Assembly: GCA_028673005.1 (NCBI GenBank)
Contig: CM054113.1
Coordinates: forward strand, 174,451,956 to 174,515,955
DNA from: Tanypteryx hageni
Taxonomy: Eukaryota > Arthropoda > Insecta > Odonata > Petaluridae
DNA: 64,000 nucleotides
Reading direction: 5' to 3'
Of the stretch, positions 36,831 to 50,310 are shown one piece after another. The first letter of the stretch is position 1. The number at the start of each line of letters is the position of its first letter. The notes below the pieces were generated by a model. That model ran no database searches, was not told the DNA's origin, and was given only the letters and a program-made list of their open reading frames with translations. A program made the position numbers and the translations under genes.

Positions 36831-39180
36831 AAGAGAATTGTTGATCTTTCGTGTTTATAATCAAATTGGCAAACTGTATCCCTCCACCTAGCAATAAGAG
36901 GGTCGGGAAAATCCGATGCGCATTTGTAAATTTAGAACATACTATCGGTGAAGCACAGCTGGTTATGGATGCTTTGCAGCGCATCTGGTTTTCCCAACGT
37001 TTTAAGGCAAATGGAAAGTCATAATTTGTCGAAGGAAAACACAGTTTGAACGCTCTCGATATAAATGTAGGTAAGAGGAAATTTCTGGCGAAAATCCCTC
37101 AAGGATGCGTCAACTTTTATCCTCAGAATTTCACACGAGTCATGTCCAATCCATAAATCAGGAATCAGTGACAATGGTAAACAGAATGAAAAGCTCGCTG
37201 TTCTGGATTTTTCTGTTTGATTTCTAGTGGAATTCTTCGTGTATTGTTCTCGCTCATGGGCCATATCTTTGCGATGGTTGACGAGTAGGGTTCGTTGAAA
37301 TATAACCTTGTTCACGGTTCAGTTCCGTTACGATGGAATCACCTGATTCAAACGCATTCTTATGCATAAATCATTTTACAACCTTTTGAAAAAATATGCT
37401 TAATGGTTAATGTTTGTTCGTTCGTCCGTGTGTAAGATATCACCCAGACTAATCATTAATACGACCCTACATTATAAAAAAATAATAAATCGAAGGTTCT
37501 TTATTCCTCATATACTTTTTCATCCTATAGATTTTAACCTGCCCGTAAATAATGATCCCTTCATTGGTCTTCGTCAAACGTATCTACGAATAGAAATCAA
37601 ATTGGACACATTTCATGCAGTTAAGCTATTTGAATTATTGTCCTTATAAATGACAATTTATTTATGTCGATATATTATAGCGATGACATGGGAAACTCTT
37701 AACAATAAGATCATTCTTTTAAAAGATTTCATTTGATCGCATTTTCGCCATGAAGTCCCTCAAATAAAATGGCACTCAGTAATCCAATTCTAGAAAATAA
37801 TACATGAACGGTGAGGCAAAAGTGATCATGTATCGAAGCCTTATCAGGCCGCAACAAATGATCTCGATTTCTATGGATGAAAGTAGTATGTATTTTTTGC
37901 AGTGACATTCATCCTAATAAGAAAGAGAAACAAAACTGTTTGAACAAGCGATCGGTAGAATACAGATTGTTATGTAAGAATAGTTGCTCATGAAGGTTTG
38001 TTTATACTGCTATCGATATTCACTCTATCTCTCTTCATCCATAACAAGTGTTATAGCCTAGTAATTAATACCTCAAGGACCAACAATTTCACTTATCAAA
38101 TATCTGAGTGATGATACTCTTTTTATCGAAGGACGATTTTTCGAGCCATGCAATGATGCTGGGCTTTACATATTTTTTTCCCTATAAAGCTTCATTGATC
38201 GCTTATTTTAAAAACCCATTGCTGAAGGCCTATAAAATATCCTATGGATGCCCCACGGAGAAAAGCGACAAATCTGGGCTCGTACCCGGATGCTCCTGAT
38301 CAAAGTTAAAAACGCAAGATCCTCGGAGGATCGACGACTTCCTAGTACGGGCTGTTGCCAGTTGTCTGAGCATTTGCATGCCAATAAACCTGTACCATGA
38401 GGATTTAAACCAAACGTTTTGCAATGACGACAAACAACGTGGAATGCGCCGGATATCTGATTAAGCGACGATCGCTCGCATTCATCGAAATGTACCGCGG
38501 AAGGAAGGACAAGTTACCGCCAAGAGCGACTTGCAAAAATACAATCGGTTTTTATTACAGCTCAAAGAGTGCGAGGACATTTAAGACTGTTCCCAGGCAG
38601 TGCATTTTTCTTTTTAAAGTAGTGCTGAAGAAATGTATTTGATCTGACCTGATGGTAGTGAAATGCATCGAAACCTAGGCAACATTATTTAATGCGTAAG
38701 AAATAACATGGAATTTCTTCTGCTGTGACGTTACCTTCTGGTTAATACATGTGCGATTTTCTAAATTTGTAATTTTATACTTTATAACTTAGGATAAAGT
38801 TGCAGGAAATCAACCCGGTTCTTCCACTTTCCAGATATATTTCCCACCAATGAATTATCGAGGCAGCCTAATTCACCTGATTCAGATTAGAGAACATCTG
38901 ATTATGTTAATATTGCATTGCTAGTAACAAGATTCCCAAACAGATGTACTCCATGAGAAACGCCCAAAGTAAATGCAGCAATGAATATTCCTTTGAATAA
39001 TAACTTAACATTCATTTTCGTTTATGGAAAGTGATTCTTTAGCTTGTGAATCGCCAACATTCGAGAAAACCTTTTCATCGCATAATGAAATACAAGGATA
39101 CCTTTTTAACACTTTTAAGTGCTATAAAATTTCCATCATTTAAAGTTATCTCTTTAGGCGAACAGCTCTAATATTCCGGC
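36831..39180. other. Gene-free stretch
   Basis: AT-rich unique DNA. A GTTCGTTCGTCCGTGTGT motif (37415) recalls the anchors of the periodic arrays but no tandem units follow. Short frames are unassigned. Confidence 0.45.
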
Positions 39181-39187
39181 CTTTTCG

Positions 39188-39262
39188 GAAGTTTAGTGGT
39201 TTAGTTCGAGTATCTGCCTCTCAATGCCAAAGTTGCGGGTTTAAAATCCTGCTTTAGGCATC
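39188..39262 (+). repeat. tRNA-derived SINE head (relic)
   Basis: The segment runs GTTTAGTGGTTTAGTTCGAG (A-box region), CTGCCTCTCAATGCC (anticodon-like) and GCGGGTTTAAAATCCTGC (B-box region with an extra base). The arrangement is tRNA-like, but the stems are imperfect, so it is not a functional tRNA gene. Confidence 0.5.
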
Positions 39263-39419
39263 GATGCCTGTCATTTTCTTTGCTACTGTTTGAATGATAT
39301 TTGTGAAAGGTCATGAATGTTCTGTTTATGAGATAGCGAAAATAAATAAACAGAAATTGTGATCTCCTAATTCATTTGATGTAAAAAAATGTGACTGATC
39401 ACCGCCTGCGAAGGTAGGG

Positions 39420-39830
39420 TATTTTTCCCTCCACTCACTCTCTCTATCTCTTTTACTCCCTCTATCTCTATGCGCTCTCACCTGATTTCAAATGAAGGAA
39501 GGTGACATCCGCACAGGGGTGTTGTCCACCCACCTCATCTCACCTTCCCATCCCGACCCTTCTTTACTCACTTTCTCCCACTTCCCACTATCTCCCTTTA
39601 ATTTCTCTCTGCCTCCGTAGCTCCGCGCCTCTCTCTCTCCTCCCCTCGCCTTTCTCCTCCTCCCCTCGCCACTCTCTCTCCCCTCACCTCTCTCTCTCTC
39701 TCCTCCTCTCGCCTCTCTCTCCCCTCCTCCCCTCGCTTCTCTCTCTCCCCTCCTCCCCTCGCCTCTCTCTCTCTCTCTCACTCCCTTCCGCGCCTCTATT
39801 TCCCCTCCTCCATTTCCACCTCGCTCGCGA
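39420..39830. repeat. CT-rich island with a short irregular tandem
   Basis: The plus strand is dominated by C/T. At 39610-39790 a phrase of about 20-25 bp, CCTCCCCTCGCCTCTCTCTC-like, recurs several times. The frames on both strands are composition artefacts. Confidence 0.65.
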
Positions 39831-39839
39831 ATTTCGCTT

Positions 39840-42800
39840 AATCACGGGACCGCGTGAGAAAAAAATGATAAAAAACAGCGCGAATCGTTTGGTTTGGAGA
39901 TAAGAGGGTCCCGACACCGGCGGCGGTGGCATAGGAAAGATCACGTACTTGCATCCGACTAGAGAGGTCGCCCTTCGAGGTCACCGAACAAAAGGGTAGA
40001 CCGCGTGTACCGCAGACTGTCAACATCGAGATATGGGACCTTAATGAGGTATACGAAAAAAAGGACTTAAGCCTTCTCTGGCGTATCTTTTCTTATTCCT
40101 TCTAAGTCATTCCCTGTGAAAAGATTATGCCGAATCCCTTTTTTTTCTTATCTACATCCTATCTTAAAGGCCCCTCGAACATTCGAAAAAAAGGTGAACG
40201 ACGGGGTCAAGAAAAATAAAACGTTTGAATAGCTTGGAGGATTTTGTGGAGGCAATCCGGTGTAAGGATTCGAATGTGGTTCAACCTCGAAGGTTCTTTT
40301 GAGAGATAACTTTGAAATGTTAACGCGTAATCTTTACTGCAAGCAGCTTCGCCCGTCGAACATGAAAAACACGAAATTTAGTTAAAACAGTTTTTCAAAC
40401 GCCATCCAAATCTCGTTCCACATCCGGAATCGAGATTTGTAGGTATAAATGTTTGCAAGTCACGTCGACCTTTAACACGATATCTAGGACGCTGCGCAGG
40501 ATTGCAATCTTGACTCGACTGAAAAACATAAATAATGTATGCCTGTATGCTTGAAACGCATTTATTACATTTTCCGTCAAAGAATATCATTCCATTATCA
40601 TATTCATTAAATATCAAAAATGTTATTTTAGATTCATTTTTGGTAAAAAGAAAAAGTCTAGGCCAGGACTAATACAGACTGGTTTTCCAACGTTGACGTG
40701 TCAAATTGATTAGGTACTGGTTTTGACAGGAAATGTTGGTTTTCGTTGGTTGGTTTTAAAAAATCAACAATCTGTGCATACCAATGAGGACGGCCAGTAC
40801 GTAACAGTAACGCACGTCTTGTTCACTTAGCCGTTTAATGGATACGGGATATACTTTGACCGTCGATTCGGTACTTTTAAGCTTTCGTTCCTTTTCCATC
40901 GAGCATTGAAAAGTGGAAATAACCGTGTGAATTAAAAAAAACCCCTTCATGTAAAAAATATTCCATCCGTCGCTTTCAACCGCCTTTCCACGAGACAGGT
41001 GTTCGAAGGACGGAACATTCAGGTATATAAGTGCTATCACGGCGCTTCTCAAAATAATATAAATAAAAATACATAAACAGGAATCAACCCAACCCGGCTC
41101 GTCTCGTTCGCCACATTTTACGCCTTCAACCTCACCAATCGGCCACTTAAAGACTAGCACGTCGTGTCTTCCCTCCACCAACAATACCCGTGGGCAGCGT
41201 GAAGACGACCCCTATAGCAACGCACCGCTACTACTTCCCCCTCCGGGTAAACATGTCCTCGCGAGAATTTACGTCCGTGACAAACATCGCTGAAACATAA
41301 AAAAGGGAGGTATGATTATTCCCGCCAGCAGTGGAATCCAAGAGTCATTTCCCTCCTCTCACCCCTCCCCTTCCACTCCCCTCTCTCCCACCTCCGCCTC
41401 CTCCACCCCACTCCCCTTATGGTTCTTTCTCTCCCATACGCATCTCCCCTCCCCTTTAGCACTTTGAAACACGGGGCACGGAAGATGACATAAGCGGCAC
41501 CCGGGTATGATCCGTAGAACGAAGGTTGAGAGCTATATCCCTCTCACTCACACACACGCACTCACAATCTCACTGTACCGAACACGTACAAAAGCATTTA
41601 TGGGATGCAGAGGCGGCTCCGGGATAAACAGATGCAAGAGGTGGGATGTTGTTGTGTCAGGATTCCAGGAGTGCAAGGGAGGGGAAAAAAAGAATTTCCG
41701 CGTGAGCGCATGAATGCATTCATGGTCGCCTCCGCTATCCTCTCCCTTCCCCACGGAAATCGCCGAGAGAGGAGAAAGAGATGAAAAAACGGAATCGGAT
41801 TTGTATTCGCGGACGGTAAAACTGGAGCGCGTATTTCTCATTTTCTCGGAAATCCTCCCGTATAGTATTCCCACTCCCCGTACCGTATCTGTGGCAACCG
41901 CGACTGCTATCGACGGTGGAGACGTTTTCGCGGTTCGGATCGGTGGAGGGAATTGAAACTATAAGTGTGGTACTTTTGATCCTCGCTGCGTCGGATTGCT
42001 TGCTCTCTCTGTCTTCCGATTGCGATGGTTAAACTGACAGTCGATACCTTCGGAATGAATTACTGGCAGCCTTCAGTTACTCTCACGCCGTAAATAATAG
42101 CCTGGCACGTCGAATGACGTGCATTTTAGTCGATTTTTTGGCTGAAAAGCGATGTGCGAAATCGATGTTAAGTGTTCAAAGAAGAAAGTGGATCGAATAA
42201 TTTTATTTCTTTTTCCATTCTCAGCCTCGTTGCATTTCATTCCCGTTGATCGATACAGAAAACAATGAAATCGTAAGAATCTGGAAAAATATACAGTATG
42301 TCTTGGCTTGAATGAAATTACTTTCATGAGTTTATACACTTTGCCGCTTACCCTTATAATTTTCTACTGCCGTAAAAGTGAGTTAATAAACAAAATAGGG
42401 CGCAACGAATAGTTATGCAAAAACGACAAAATTAAAAAATTACTTATGAAACTCACCCTTTTCCTTGAATCCAAAAGCTGATTTGTGTAATTCCGTTAGT
42501 CAGCAGCAAACCAGATTCGTATTTCAGCCTCAGTGGTGGTTCAAGGATGGTTGATTTCCGAGCCGTTGCTGAAAGTTACAGCGCCTATGGCAAAATTCAG
42601 AGAGCATATTTCAAGATATATTATGCAGAATATTTTTTTAACTTCTAAGTTGTAATTGCGAACAATTTCATTTTAATCAAAGTAATTTTAACAGTTTAGG
42701 ATCAAATAAAAATTTATTTAAGAGAAAATATATTTTTGGCATCATTTTTGGGATCATTTTGGGAGCGACACCTATGGCAAATCCCCCATTCAAACCAACC

Positions 42801-43790
42801 ACTGGTTGATTCGAATACATTCGCTTTACACCAACAGAAGCAGAGGGGCAACTTGACGTCTTCGACAAAAACAGAACGATTGAATATCCATCGAAATATA
42901 TCACCCCTCAAGAGAAATTATCCCAGGACGCCGCGTGGGAAAACATGAAATAAGCACGGACGCTAAAATTCATGCCGTGCGTTCATTAACATAAATCTCG
43001 AAGCGTCCTTTCCTCTACCGCATTTTCCCCGTAAGCTTCGGCTAATGATAACTACCAATACACATACACAACCCCTCGTTAAAAAGTCATCTGCTCGAGT
43101 CGTTGAAAATCGAATCATCTTCCATTGTCTTGCGGGGGGGCGGAAAAATTTACCGCTCATTCAATTACAAATTTTACAGCTACCGCGCTCTCATGATATT
43201 ACCAACTTCTCTAGAGAGAGACTTCATTTGCTTTTTCGTAAAAAGGTGCATTTCGTTTTTCTCCCATTCCACCTTTTCGAAAATGTTATATCTTTTCTCT
43301 CCCTCTCTCTTTTGGTCTATTCCGACCCTCCCCGCTCTTCCCATTTCTCCTTCACCCTAATGAGCATTGAACATTACCGCATCTCATTTCATCAGGTTTT
43401 AGATGGTAAAGGGCGAGAGAGTAGTGGAGGAGTGAGAGATAGGGAGACCGCAACTTGACATTGACTTCTCCCAGCCCGAAGAGAAGCCCATTCATTTTTC
43501 TCTTTTTTTCCCCTGCATAATAACCTCCATCTCGATATAAGTTGAAACTGGTTCTTTTTTCAAAAGTTGCAGAGAGTGAAACCGACTTCCTCTCTCCCTC
43601 CCGTCATAGGAAGTCGTTTTTCTTTATATATCTCTTGCTCACTCTTTCAAAGGACAAAGGAGTCTCAGTTTCCTCGTCTGGACTTTATCCGCCTCAAGCG
43701 TGTGTATGTATGTCTAATGCCGATATCTTCCTCCTTCCCTACCAACCCATAACCGTCTCACCCCAAAAAGAGACGGACCCGAAGATGTGC
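39840..43790. other. Gene-free stretch
   Basis: Mixed unique DNA, GC-richer at about 39840-40030, 41190-41470 and 41700-41960. The 142-codon minus-strand frame at 40756-41184 has no recognisable domain. A segment at 42531-42804 begins CAGTGGTGG and ends CCACTG, like a hAT MITE, but lacks a TSD. No exon can be supported. Confidence 0.45.
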
Positions 43791-43799
43791 GAGTTCTAA

Positions 43800-44335
43800 G
43801 CATCGTTCACTCTCCCTCCTCCCTCTCTCTCTCTCTTTCTACTTATCTCCTTCCACGAGAATTATTTAGTGTACGTCACCCACTCGCTTTGGGCAGGACC
43901 ACATGAGTGGGAGGGAGGGTCAAAGGTACGGGGGAGGTCACCTATCAATGACACCTTCTATCTCGGTCCTTCTACTTTCTTTTTTCTCTCGAACCATCTC
44001 TCTCTCCTATCTCTGCTGAAAATGTTACTATACTACCCGCTAACCCTTTCTCTCGCTATCTCATTCACTCTCCGCTCTCTCCCCCCTCCTCCTCCCTCTC
44101 TCCCCATCCCTCCCTCCATCTCTCTCCCCCTCTCTCCCCCTCTTCCCCCCTCTCTCTCTCATCTCCCTCCCATTCCTCTCTCCCATTCCTCTCTCCTTAC
44201 TTTCCCATCCATCTCTATCTCCCTCTTCCTTTCCTACCCCCCCTTTCATTCGAGCGATTTATCCCCTCTCACTCCCTTTTTCTAGTTCTCTAGCTCCTCT
44301 GACTTCTCTCCTCCCTCCACTTTCTCCTTTTCTTT
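43800..44335. repeat. CT-rich island
   Basis: Long runs of CTCTCTCC, CCCTCC and CTTCC dominate 44040-44335. The 138-codon frame at 43869-44285 is Ser/Pro/Leu-rich low complexity. Confidence 0.65.
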
Positions 44336-44339
44336 CGGT

Positions 44340-46775
44340 TTTATTTCCCTCCCTTTCGTTATTCTTCTCTTATTGTTATTTTTTCTTTTTTGAGATGGCC
44401 GCTTTTTTGTTCACATACTTTTTACGTTTATTTTCTCTCCGCTTCAATCTTCCTTCGCCAACAAAGTCAATGTTCTGGTGATCGCGCTTCTGTTGTTTTG
44501 CTCCGTCACGTCTTCTTCGCGGTGCATCTCGACAAGTGTTTTTGTATATTTTTTCGTGCTCGGCATATAAACAGTCACTGTTTGTTTTGCCTGGATTTGA
44601 GTTAATTGTCTGTAATTGACTGCTTTAAGTTTGCTACCCAAAGAAAATAACGTGGTCGCACGTAAATTAAATTACACTTGAATTATTAAAAATGCTGAAA
44701 ATCTGCACGATTTTGTGAAAAGAAATTAAGACGACAATTCGAAACATTTACAAAAATACATTTTTATCCTACAATTTATTTTTATTATTAGTCTATTATT
44801 AATGCAATACGACAAATTGGACTTACGTAGTCTTCTGGATTTTAGTGCTTATTTAAAAAAATATCTTTCGTTAAAAAACGATGAAAATGGTAAAATTATA
44901 TCCTTTTTAGTCATTTGCTAAGAAAATATGTGATATAAATATAGCCTTTTATATTTTCACAAACATCTTAAGAAATCAAAATAAATTAAAAATTCTTTTC
45001 CTGGACAATGCTCATAATAAGTTAATATTTTTAGAGTTAGGCATGGAATGTTTAGGGATATAAGTAATGCTCACACATTGCGGTGTTCATAGATTTGAGT
45101 AGAAATTTCATCCTACTTATTGCTTGTCATTTATTTTCCATTCAACAATGTTTGAACTCCATATGGCTCATGAACCCGTCAATTTTTTTACCATCCCGTC
45201 GTGTAAACAGAATTTTATGTTACACTTTCCACACGCCCTTATTCGTAAACCCGTGCTTATTTGATCATGTTCCGTGCTTATTTGATCATGTTCCCTTCTT
45301 CCATGTCTGTCCGTGCGTGCTCACCCAACTTTTTCAGTTTTGGAGATATTTTCGTAGATATTTCTTGAGATAGTTCTAGAAAAATTATTTTTCCTTGCTG
45401 TAGAATTTTCTGGATAACTCTAATTTATAATGATGACTATGAGGAATTTTAAAATATTTTGAAATCGTTCCCAAAGGCAATCTTCGATTAATTTCCTAAA
45501 AATTACAGGATAAAGAGGAAAAACCTCTACGTTTGGCTACTGTCGCTACATTTTTTAATGTATGGGTCTAAGGAAATTATAACACCAGAAGACTAATAAA
45601 CGTCACAATTTTCACATTGACTTGCTACCTATTTTCTCTTAAGCTAAAGAAGTTCTGCAAGTTTTATTTTTACTTATACTTCCGTTTGTCAAACCTTACA
45701 CGGATTGGAACCATTCCATGATATTTTCTTTAGTTAAAACTGGGAAAGAGAATATTTATCCGACATTTCGCAGTGAGGATTGTGTTATAGATAAACGTGA
45801 GGCAAAACTTAATGAGCTTTGGTAAATATGATTGCGAAACGGAAATTATATCATCTGGTTCGTTTCCTTTCCCCTTTTAGGAGCGAACTTCGGGGCGATT
45901 ATACGCGTTCCCTTATCTCGTCGGTTTTTTACTGCGAGATCTATACGCTTCCACACGACAAAGGAGGAAATGCTTAATTACGACTCTGTTGATAGGGAGT
46001 TCTCACTTAGTTTCCCTAAACAATGAAGACAATTACGCAGTTTCACGATGGGAGACGAAAGGAGGAATTAAAACTTCCTCCCGGTCTTATTTCAACGAAC
46101 GCTTTCGGTTGCTAGAGGTGGATCCACGGTTACTTCTTGGTTCGAACGCCTTTTGAAAACATCATTCAAATCAGCAGAGAGGAGAAGATGAGTTCGATTA
46201 AGAGGAACGAAAATGAGGTGGTGACCACATTACCTGCTGCAAGAAAAGGGATCATGTAGTATCTTTAGTGAATCAAAAAATAAATACGGTAAACACACGC
46301 ACGCACATCAGTGCACATAAGAGGCGCGAGGACGCTACGACGTATCACGAACGGACGGTTAGTGAATGAGAAAATACTCTGGAAATAATACGTGAACCCT
46401 CATCAAGACAGATACATGAGAGTCAATACAGCCTAATATTAACCCCTGCAAAGATATTTTCCAGATGCCTTGACTGCGGATTCAGCGCTCAAATACGTCA
46501 ACTTCGTTGTAGCGTACTTGTCGCAACTAAGTACTCAAGTATTCAACATGAATAGTGTCAAACATTCCCCACTATATCGAACCGGGACCGACATTGCTTT
46601 CTGTATCCCATGCGAGGAAGTTGAATCTAACGATCCGCAAAAGCTTTCAGTATGCCTCCGTTTCGCACAAAAATAGTGTTTTTAGCGCGTTTCATTTTAT
46701 GGACACGCTTCTGTTTTCGATATGTCTGTCCGTCTGTGCAATCAATTACATAAATTAAAATAGCAAGTAAGCGGT
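44340..46775. other. Gene-free stretch
   Basis: AT-rich unique DNA. A perfect 21-bp tandem duplication lies at 45251-45292. GTCTGTCCGT-type motifs are found at 45307 and 46724. Confidence 0.45.
45251..45292 (+). repeat. 21-bp perfect tandem duplication
   Basis: A unit starting CCGTGCTTATTTGATCATG occurs twice head to tail with no differences, so the duplication is recent. It preserves length modulo 3 but no credible coding frame is known here. Confidence 0.9.
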
Positions 46776-47060
46776 AAGAGATTAGAAAACCGAAATTTGC
46801 ATGGTGTATGTGATTTACGATGCCATTTCTTACGCTGCCAAAGAAATATTTTGAAGAAATCTGTGTCCGGCAGGAAATTCCTTCAAAATCTTCAAATTAA
46901 GATTCTGAGCAAATGGTTATGGATAGAAAGTTAAAGGTTTTCACTATTTTTATGGCCTTTAATGCCATCTATAATATTGCAGAAGAAAGTTTTCGAAAAA
47001 TCAGTGGGAGTAGAGGGTGCCTACAAATTTTTCAAATTAAGAGATGTTTTGGAGAAATGG
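46776..47060 (+). repeat. Two-unit tandem repeat, period about 140 bp
   Basis: Two divergent units share GATGCCATTTCTTA/TAATGCCATCTATA, a GAAGAAA-containing segment and TTCAAATTAAGA, the last at 46891 and 47031. They follow a GTCTGTCCGTCTGTGC anchor at 46724. Confidence 0.5.
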
Positions 47061-48295
47061 GACAGGGTCAGCCATTTTTGTATAGTAGTATGTTTATATC
47101 ATCAGTCAATAGTCATTAGATTAGAAACCTAACATGTGTAAGAGTATGAATATAATTTTTAAATTAGTTATTGAATAAATTATTTTGTCATATAGTAAGT
47201 TTGTAAAGAGTTGTAAGTTAACAACTCGAAATAAAACTGAATAAATAAAACGGGTTTTTTCATATTGCGTCGGCAAATAAAGCTCCCATTTATATTAAGA
47301 TCTTTTAACCTTGAGTAGCAGATAAAATAATAATCAAAATAAACCGATGATAAATTGTGGAAAAAAACGAAAGTAAAAGGATTGAAAGATACGATCGTTA
47401 AAATATAATGTTTATTACAAGTTTCTTTTCTCTCGCTTGAAAAAGTTGCTCCCTTAAGATTCCGCGCAATCAAATCTATTTCTCATCCGAGTCACCGCGA
47501 GGTCCTTCCTTTTCCCCGAAAGCAAAAACTTTTACGGGGAGGCCACCGAGAAGGAATTCATTATCCAAATTTATATCCCATTCACCTTTTTCGTCGAGAC
47601 GAAATTTATTTTTTTATTATCGACGTTTCCGGGATTTCTCGCACTTTGCCCTTCAAAGTTCATCGACTTTTGAATGAAAGTGGGTAAAAATTAAGACTCG
47701 ACCTCGAAAGTCCAAAACAAAAAACTTTAAATTAAGCGCGTTTTTTGTTTCCCTCCGAACGATTTCGGGAGAAACTAAAAAAGAGTCAATACGGTCGGTT
47801 GCAGGAAACGGCACCATTCATTCTTCCGTGACTTGACGCAGGGTGAAAAAACATTGTAGCAATGATTACGATGCCCTCAAACTCCAAAGAAAGTACGGAT
47901 TCTATATCGTTCGAGGGATCTTTTCTTTCTATCCGTGGAAAATGTGATTTTTTCCCCTTCCTTCAAGTTGGAGAGTCGATAAAAATCGGAGCCAGTTGAA
48001 TTTAGTCTTTGGCTCCTGGGATTGTAATAGTCCTCGATATCCTATTCCCTCTCAACCATTATTGATAGGGATGCATTGGTATCGGAAATATACTATAGCA
48101 ATCTGTACCAAACCTTATGCCGTTTACATCGTCAACTTGGCCCTTTACATGCGTCCTAAATCTATTCCAGCACGCCTAATGACTGGATTCCAACGAACAA
48201 ATTTGTTGCAATAAACCCCTCCCCCGTTCGCGAGAGTTAAGTTCTTTGGAAAGATCGCGAACGGTAAGATCTTGATTAAATGAGATATAGGTAGT
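47061..48295. other. Gene-free stretch
   Basis: AT-rich unique sequence. The frame at 47996-48214 has no family features. Confidence 0.45.
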
Positions 48296-48299
48296 AGTA

Positions 48300-48626
48300 G
48301 TAGTAATTGATTTTTTAAGTGCGCCGACGGCTATGGTGATTTTGCGCTGTCATCAACTGGACGTATACACAGAAGGGAGCAGGGAAACTCGGTGCGGGCA
48401 TTAGCCTGCTCTTTATGAAAGCACCAAGGGGACCAATTGCTCAACCTCCCTTCCGAAGGACGGAACGCTGAATTTGCGCGGTCTCCTCAAACCGCACAAA
48501 CGGGGCCGAAAAAAAATCTTACTTGCGCAGGATTCGTGCCCGCTGCCTTTACGAGCAGTAGGCGAGCAGTAGGCGAGCAGTAGGCGAGCAGCATCCAGCG
48601 TCCTAACAATTACACCACCGGCACCC
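48300..48626 (-). mobile_element. tRNA-derived SINE, antisense copy
   Basis: On the minus strand it begins GGGTGCCGGTGGTGTAATTG and continues through GGCACGAATCCTGCG (B box) and TTTGAGGAGACCGCGCAAAT. It then reaches CCGTCCTTCGGAAGGGAGGT, matching the SINE at 25.1 kb. The 3' end is less certain and may run into the TAG repeat at 48293-48304. The head is expanded by an 11-bp tandem repeat. Confidence 0.8.
48553..48591 (-). repeat. 11-bp tandem repeat within the SINE head
   Basis: GAGCAGTAGGC occurs three times exactly at 48553-48563, 48564-48574 and 48575-48585, followed by a partial unit. It sits between the A and B boxes, widening their spacing beyond the normal tRNA layout. Confidence 0.9.
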
Positions 48627-48629
48627 TCC

Positions 48630-49555
48630 TGAGAGCTAGGGAGTTAGGGACAGTGGTTAGCAGAACGAAGCCTATCACCTTTTGTGACAAATATTTTATC
48701 GTAAAAACATGCATATTTAATTATTCCATTATCTCAACATAATACAATTAAAGCTATGTCTCTCCATCTTAATTTCGTTCTGTCACGCTTGAGAAATCAT
48801 TACATGAAAGCCAAAGCTTAAACTCGGTACGGTGAATCGGATTGCTATTCCAAAAATTCTTAAAAGTGCCATAGTTAAGCAGCAATTAACATTGAACAGT
48901 TTCCGATAAGAATGGCAATATGTCTACATCCAAATCCTACTTTAACAACGGTTAGGATTGTGATACGAACATGGCACAGGGGCAGGAGTGCATAAGTTCT
49001 GGATGGCATCCTTTTCCAAAATAATCCAGTGGAATACTTGCTGGAGTTTTAATTCCTTTTCTTCTATAATGTAAATATTTACAATAATGGGATTTTATGC
49101 GAATAAATTGAATTAATGTCGTTTCTTCGGTCATTGCGGAAGAATTTTAAAATTAGCTCGCCATTCGCGAAGCTTTGAGGGTCTGCGTCGCGAACGGCGA
49201 GGTTTGGTACCAATAAATTAATTGAAAACCATAAAACCGTGAACTGATTACTGTAGTACTCATACAAATGAAAAGGTTGCTGAAATCAGATGCGCATCTC
49301 GGATAAAAATTAGAGCCGTCATATTATTTTTTTAGGATATTCTACCCGTGATTCGTCACTGATGTCGGCTGCTTGGTAGCTTGAGCGTGCATCCGGTTTC
49401 CCAGCCTTTGTACGACCGTTGAAATCACCGAATTTCTTGATGAATCCTAATTGCTATAAGAGGAATGCTAACGCTTTAGATGTAATTGAATGCTTTATTG
49501 GTAGGCCAGAACAAAAGACAAAGTTTAAAGGTTTATTTAACATCAATTATCAACA
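48630..49555. other. Gene-free stretch
   Basis: AT-rich unique sequence with short unassigned frames. Confidence 0.4.
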
Positions 49556-50310
49556 AATGAACAGCCCAGGCTAAACGTTCCTCTCCGATTATTCAAGCAC
49601 GCTTTTCGCGAGATGCTTCGCCCAATTACCCTCGATCGCTCGTTGGATTTTCTTCTACGGCATCCGTTTCGTGTTCGTATCGAAGCGGCCGAGAAGAAAG
49701 GTAACCACCGCTGATATTTATGCGCTCGCGTGAGAAACATTAAAGGACCTCTTCCTCTTTTTGCGTGACCTCGACCGAACCCAAACGCCAATTTTCCTCC
49801 TACTGACGCCGGGAGGAAGTCAAAGTAGAGACCAGGGTGTGGCTCGACCCGTCTCGCAGTTTCATGAGCGCCTTGCGAAGACAACCCATTAACCTCGGGG
49901 GCGATCAGCCTTCTACGCATACTACGCTTCCCCTGCCTTTTTATACCGACCAGCCTTCTACGACCAATTTTCCTCCGCCCTCTCCCACGAAACCAAAGAC
50001 TCCACCGCACCTAAAGAAAACCAACGAAATTTTCCCGAAGGTCGCCGAGGGACCCGCGTACGTCACCATGGTCGAGAGCTTAAATATATCGGATTGGGCG
50101 AGGTGGACTGGACTTCCGGTATTTCCTCCGCAAAAACCTTCGGGCACATACCGCGTCATTCAGGTTGGCCGAGCTTCATCGGAACGCTACCAGAGGACTT
50201 CCTCCCTTACGCGTGCTTCCTTACGGATTTTCGCCGGACTAGAAACCATCACCTTGTCGACGAGGAGACCGCCGCTGTATAATTACGGTAGTGACGCTTG
50301 TTCAGATTAA
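49556..50310. other. GC/CpG-rich island with long overlapping frames on both strands
   Basis: This 750-bp patch is clearly richer in GC and CpG than its surroundings. It supports a 155-codon frame on the minus strand (49543-50010) and a 157-codon frame on the plus strand (49837-50310), overlapping antisense. The minus frame is Arg/Gly-rich, the plus frame Pro/Ser/Thr-rich with PPPSPTKPKTPPHLKK. Neither resembles a family I know. It could be a CpG-island promoter, a first exon or chance. Confidence 0.35.

Noticed and set aside
40756..41184. 142-codon minus-strand frame
   Set aside because: No recognisable domain, no supporting splice or promoter context; plausible chance frame.
42531..42804. 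hAT-like segment beginning CAGTGGTGG and ending CCACTG
   Set aside because: Flanking octamers TTCAGCCT and GTTGATTC do not match, and the internal shared phrase is direct rather than inverted.
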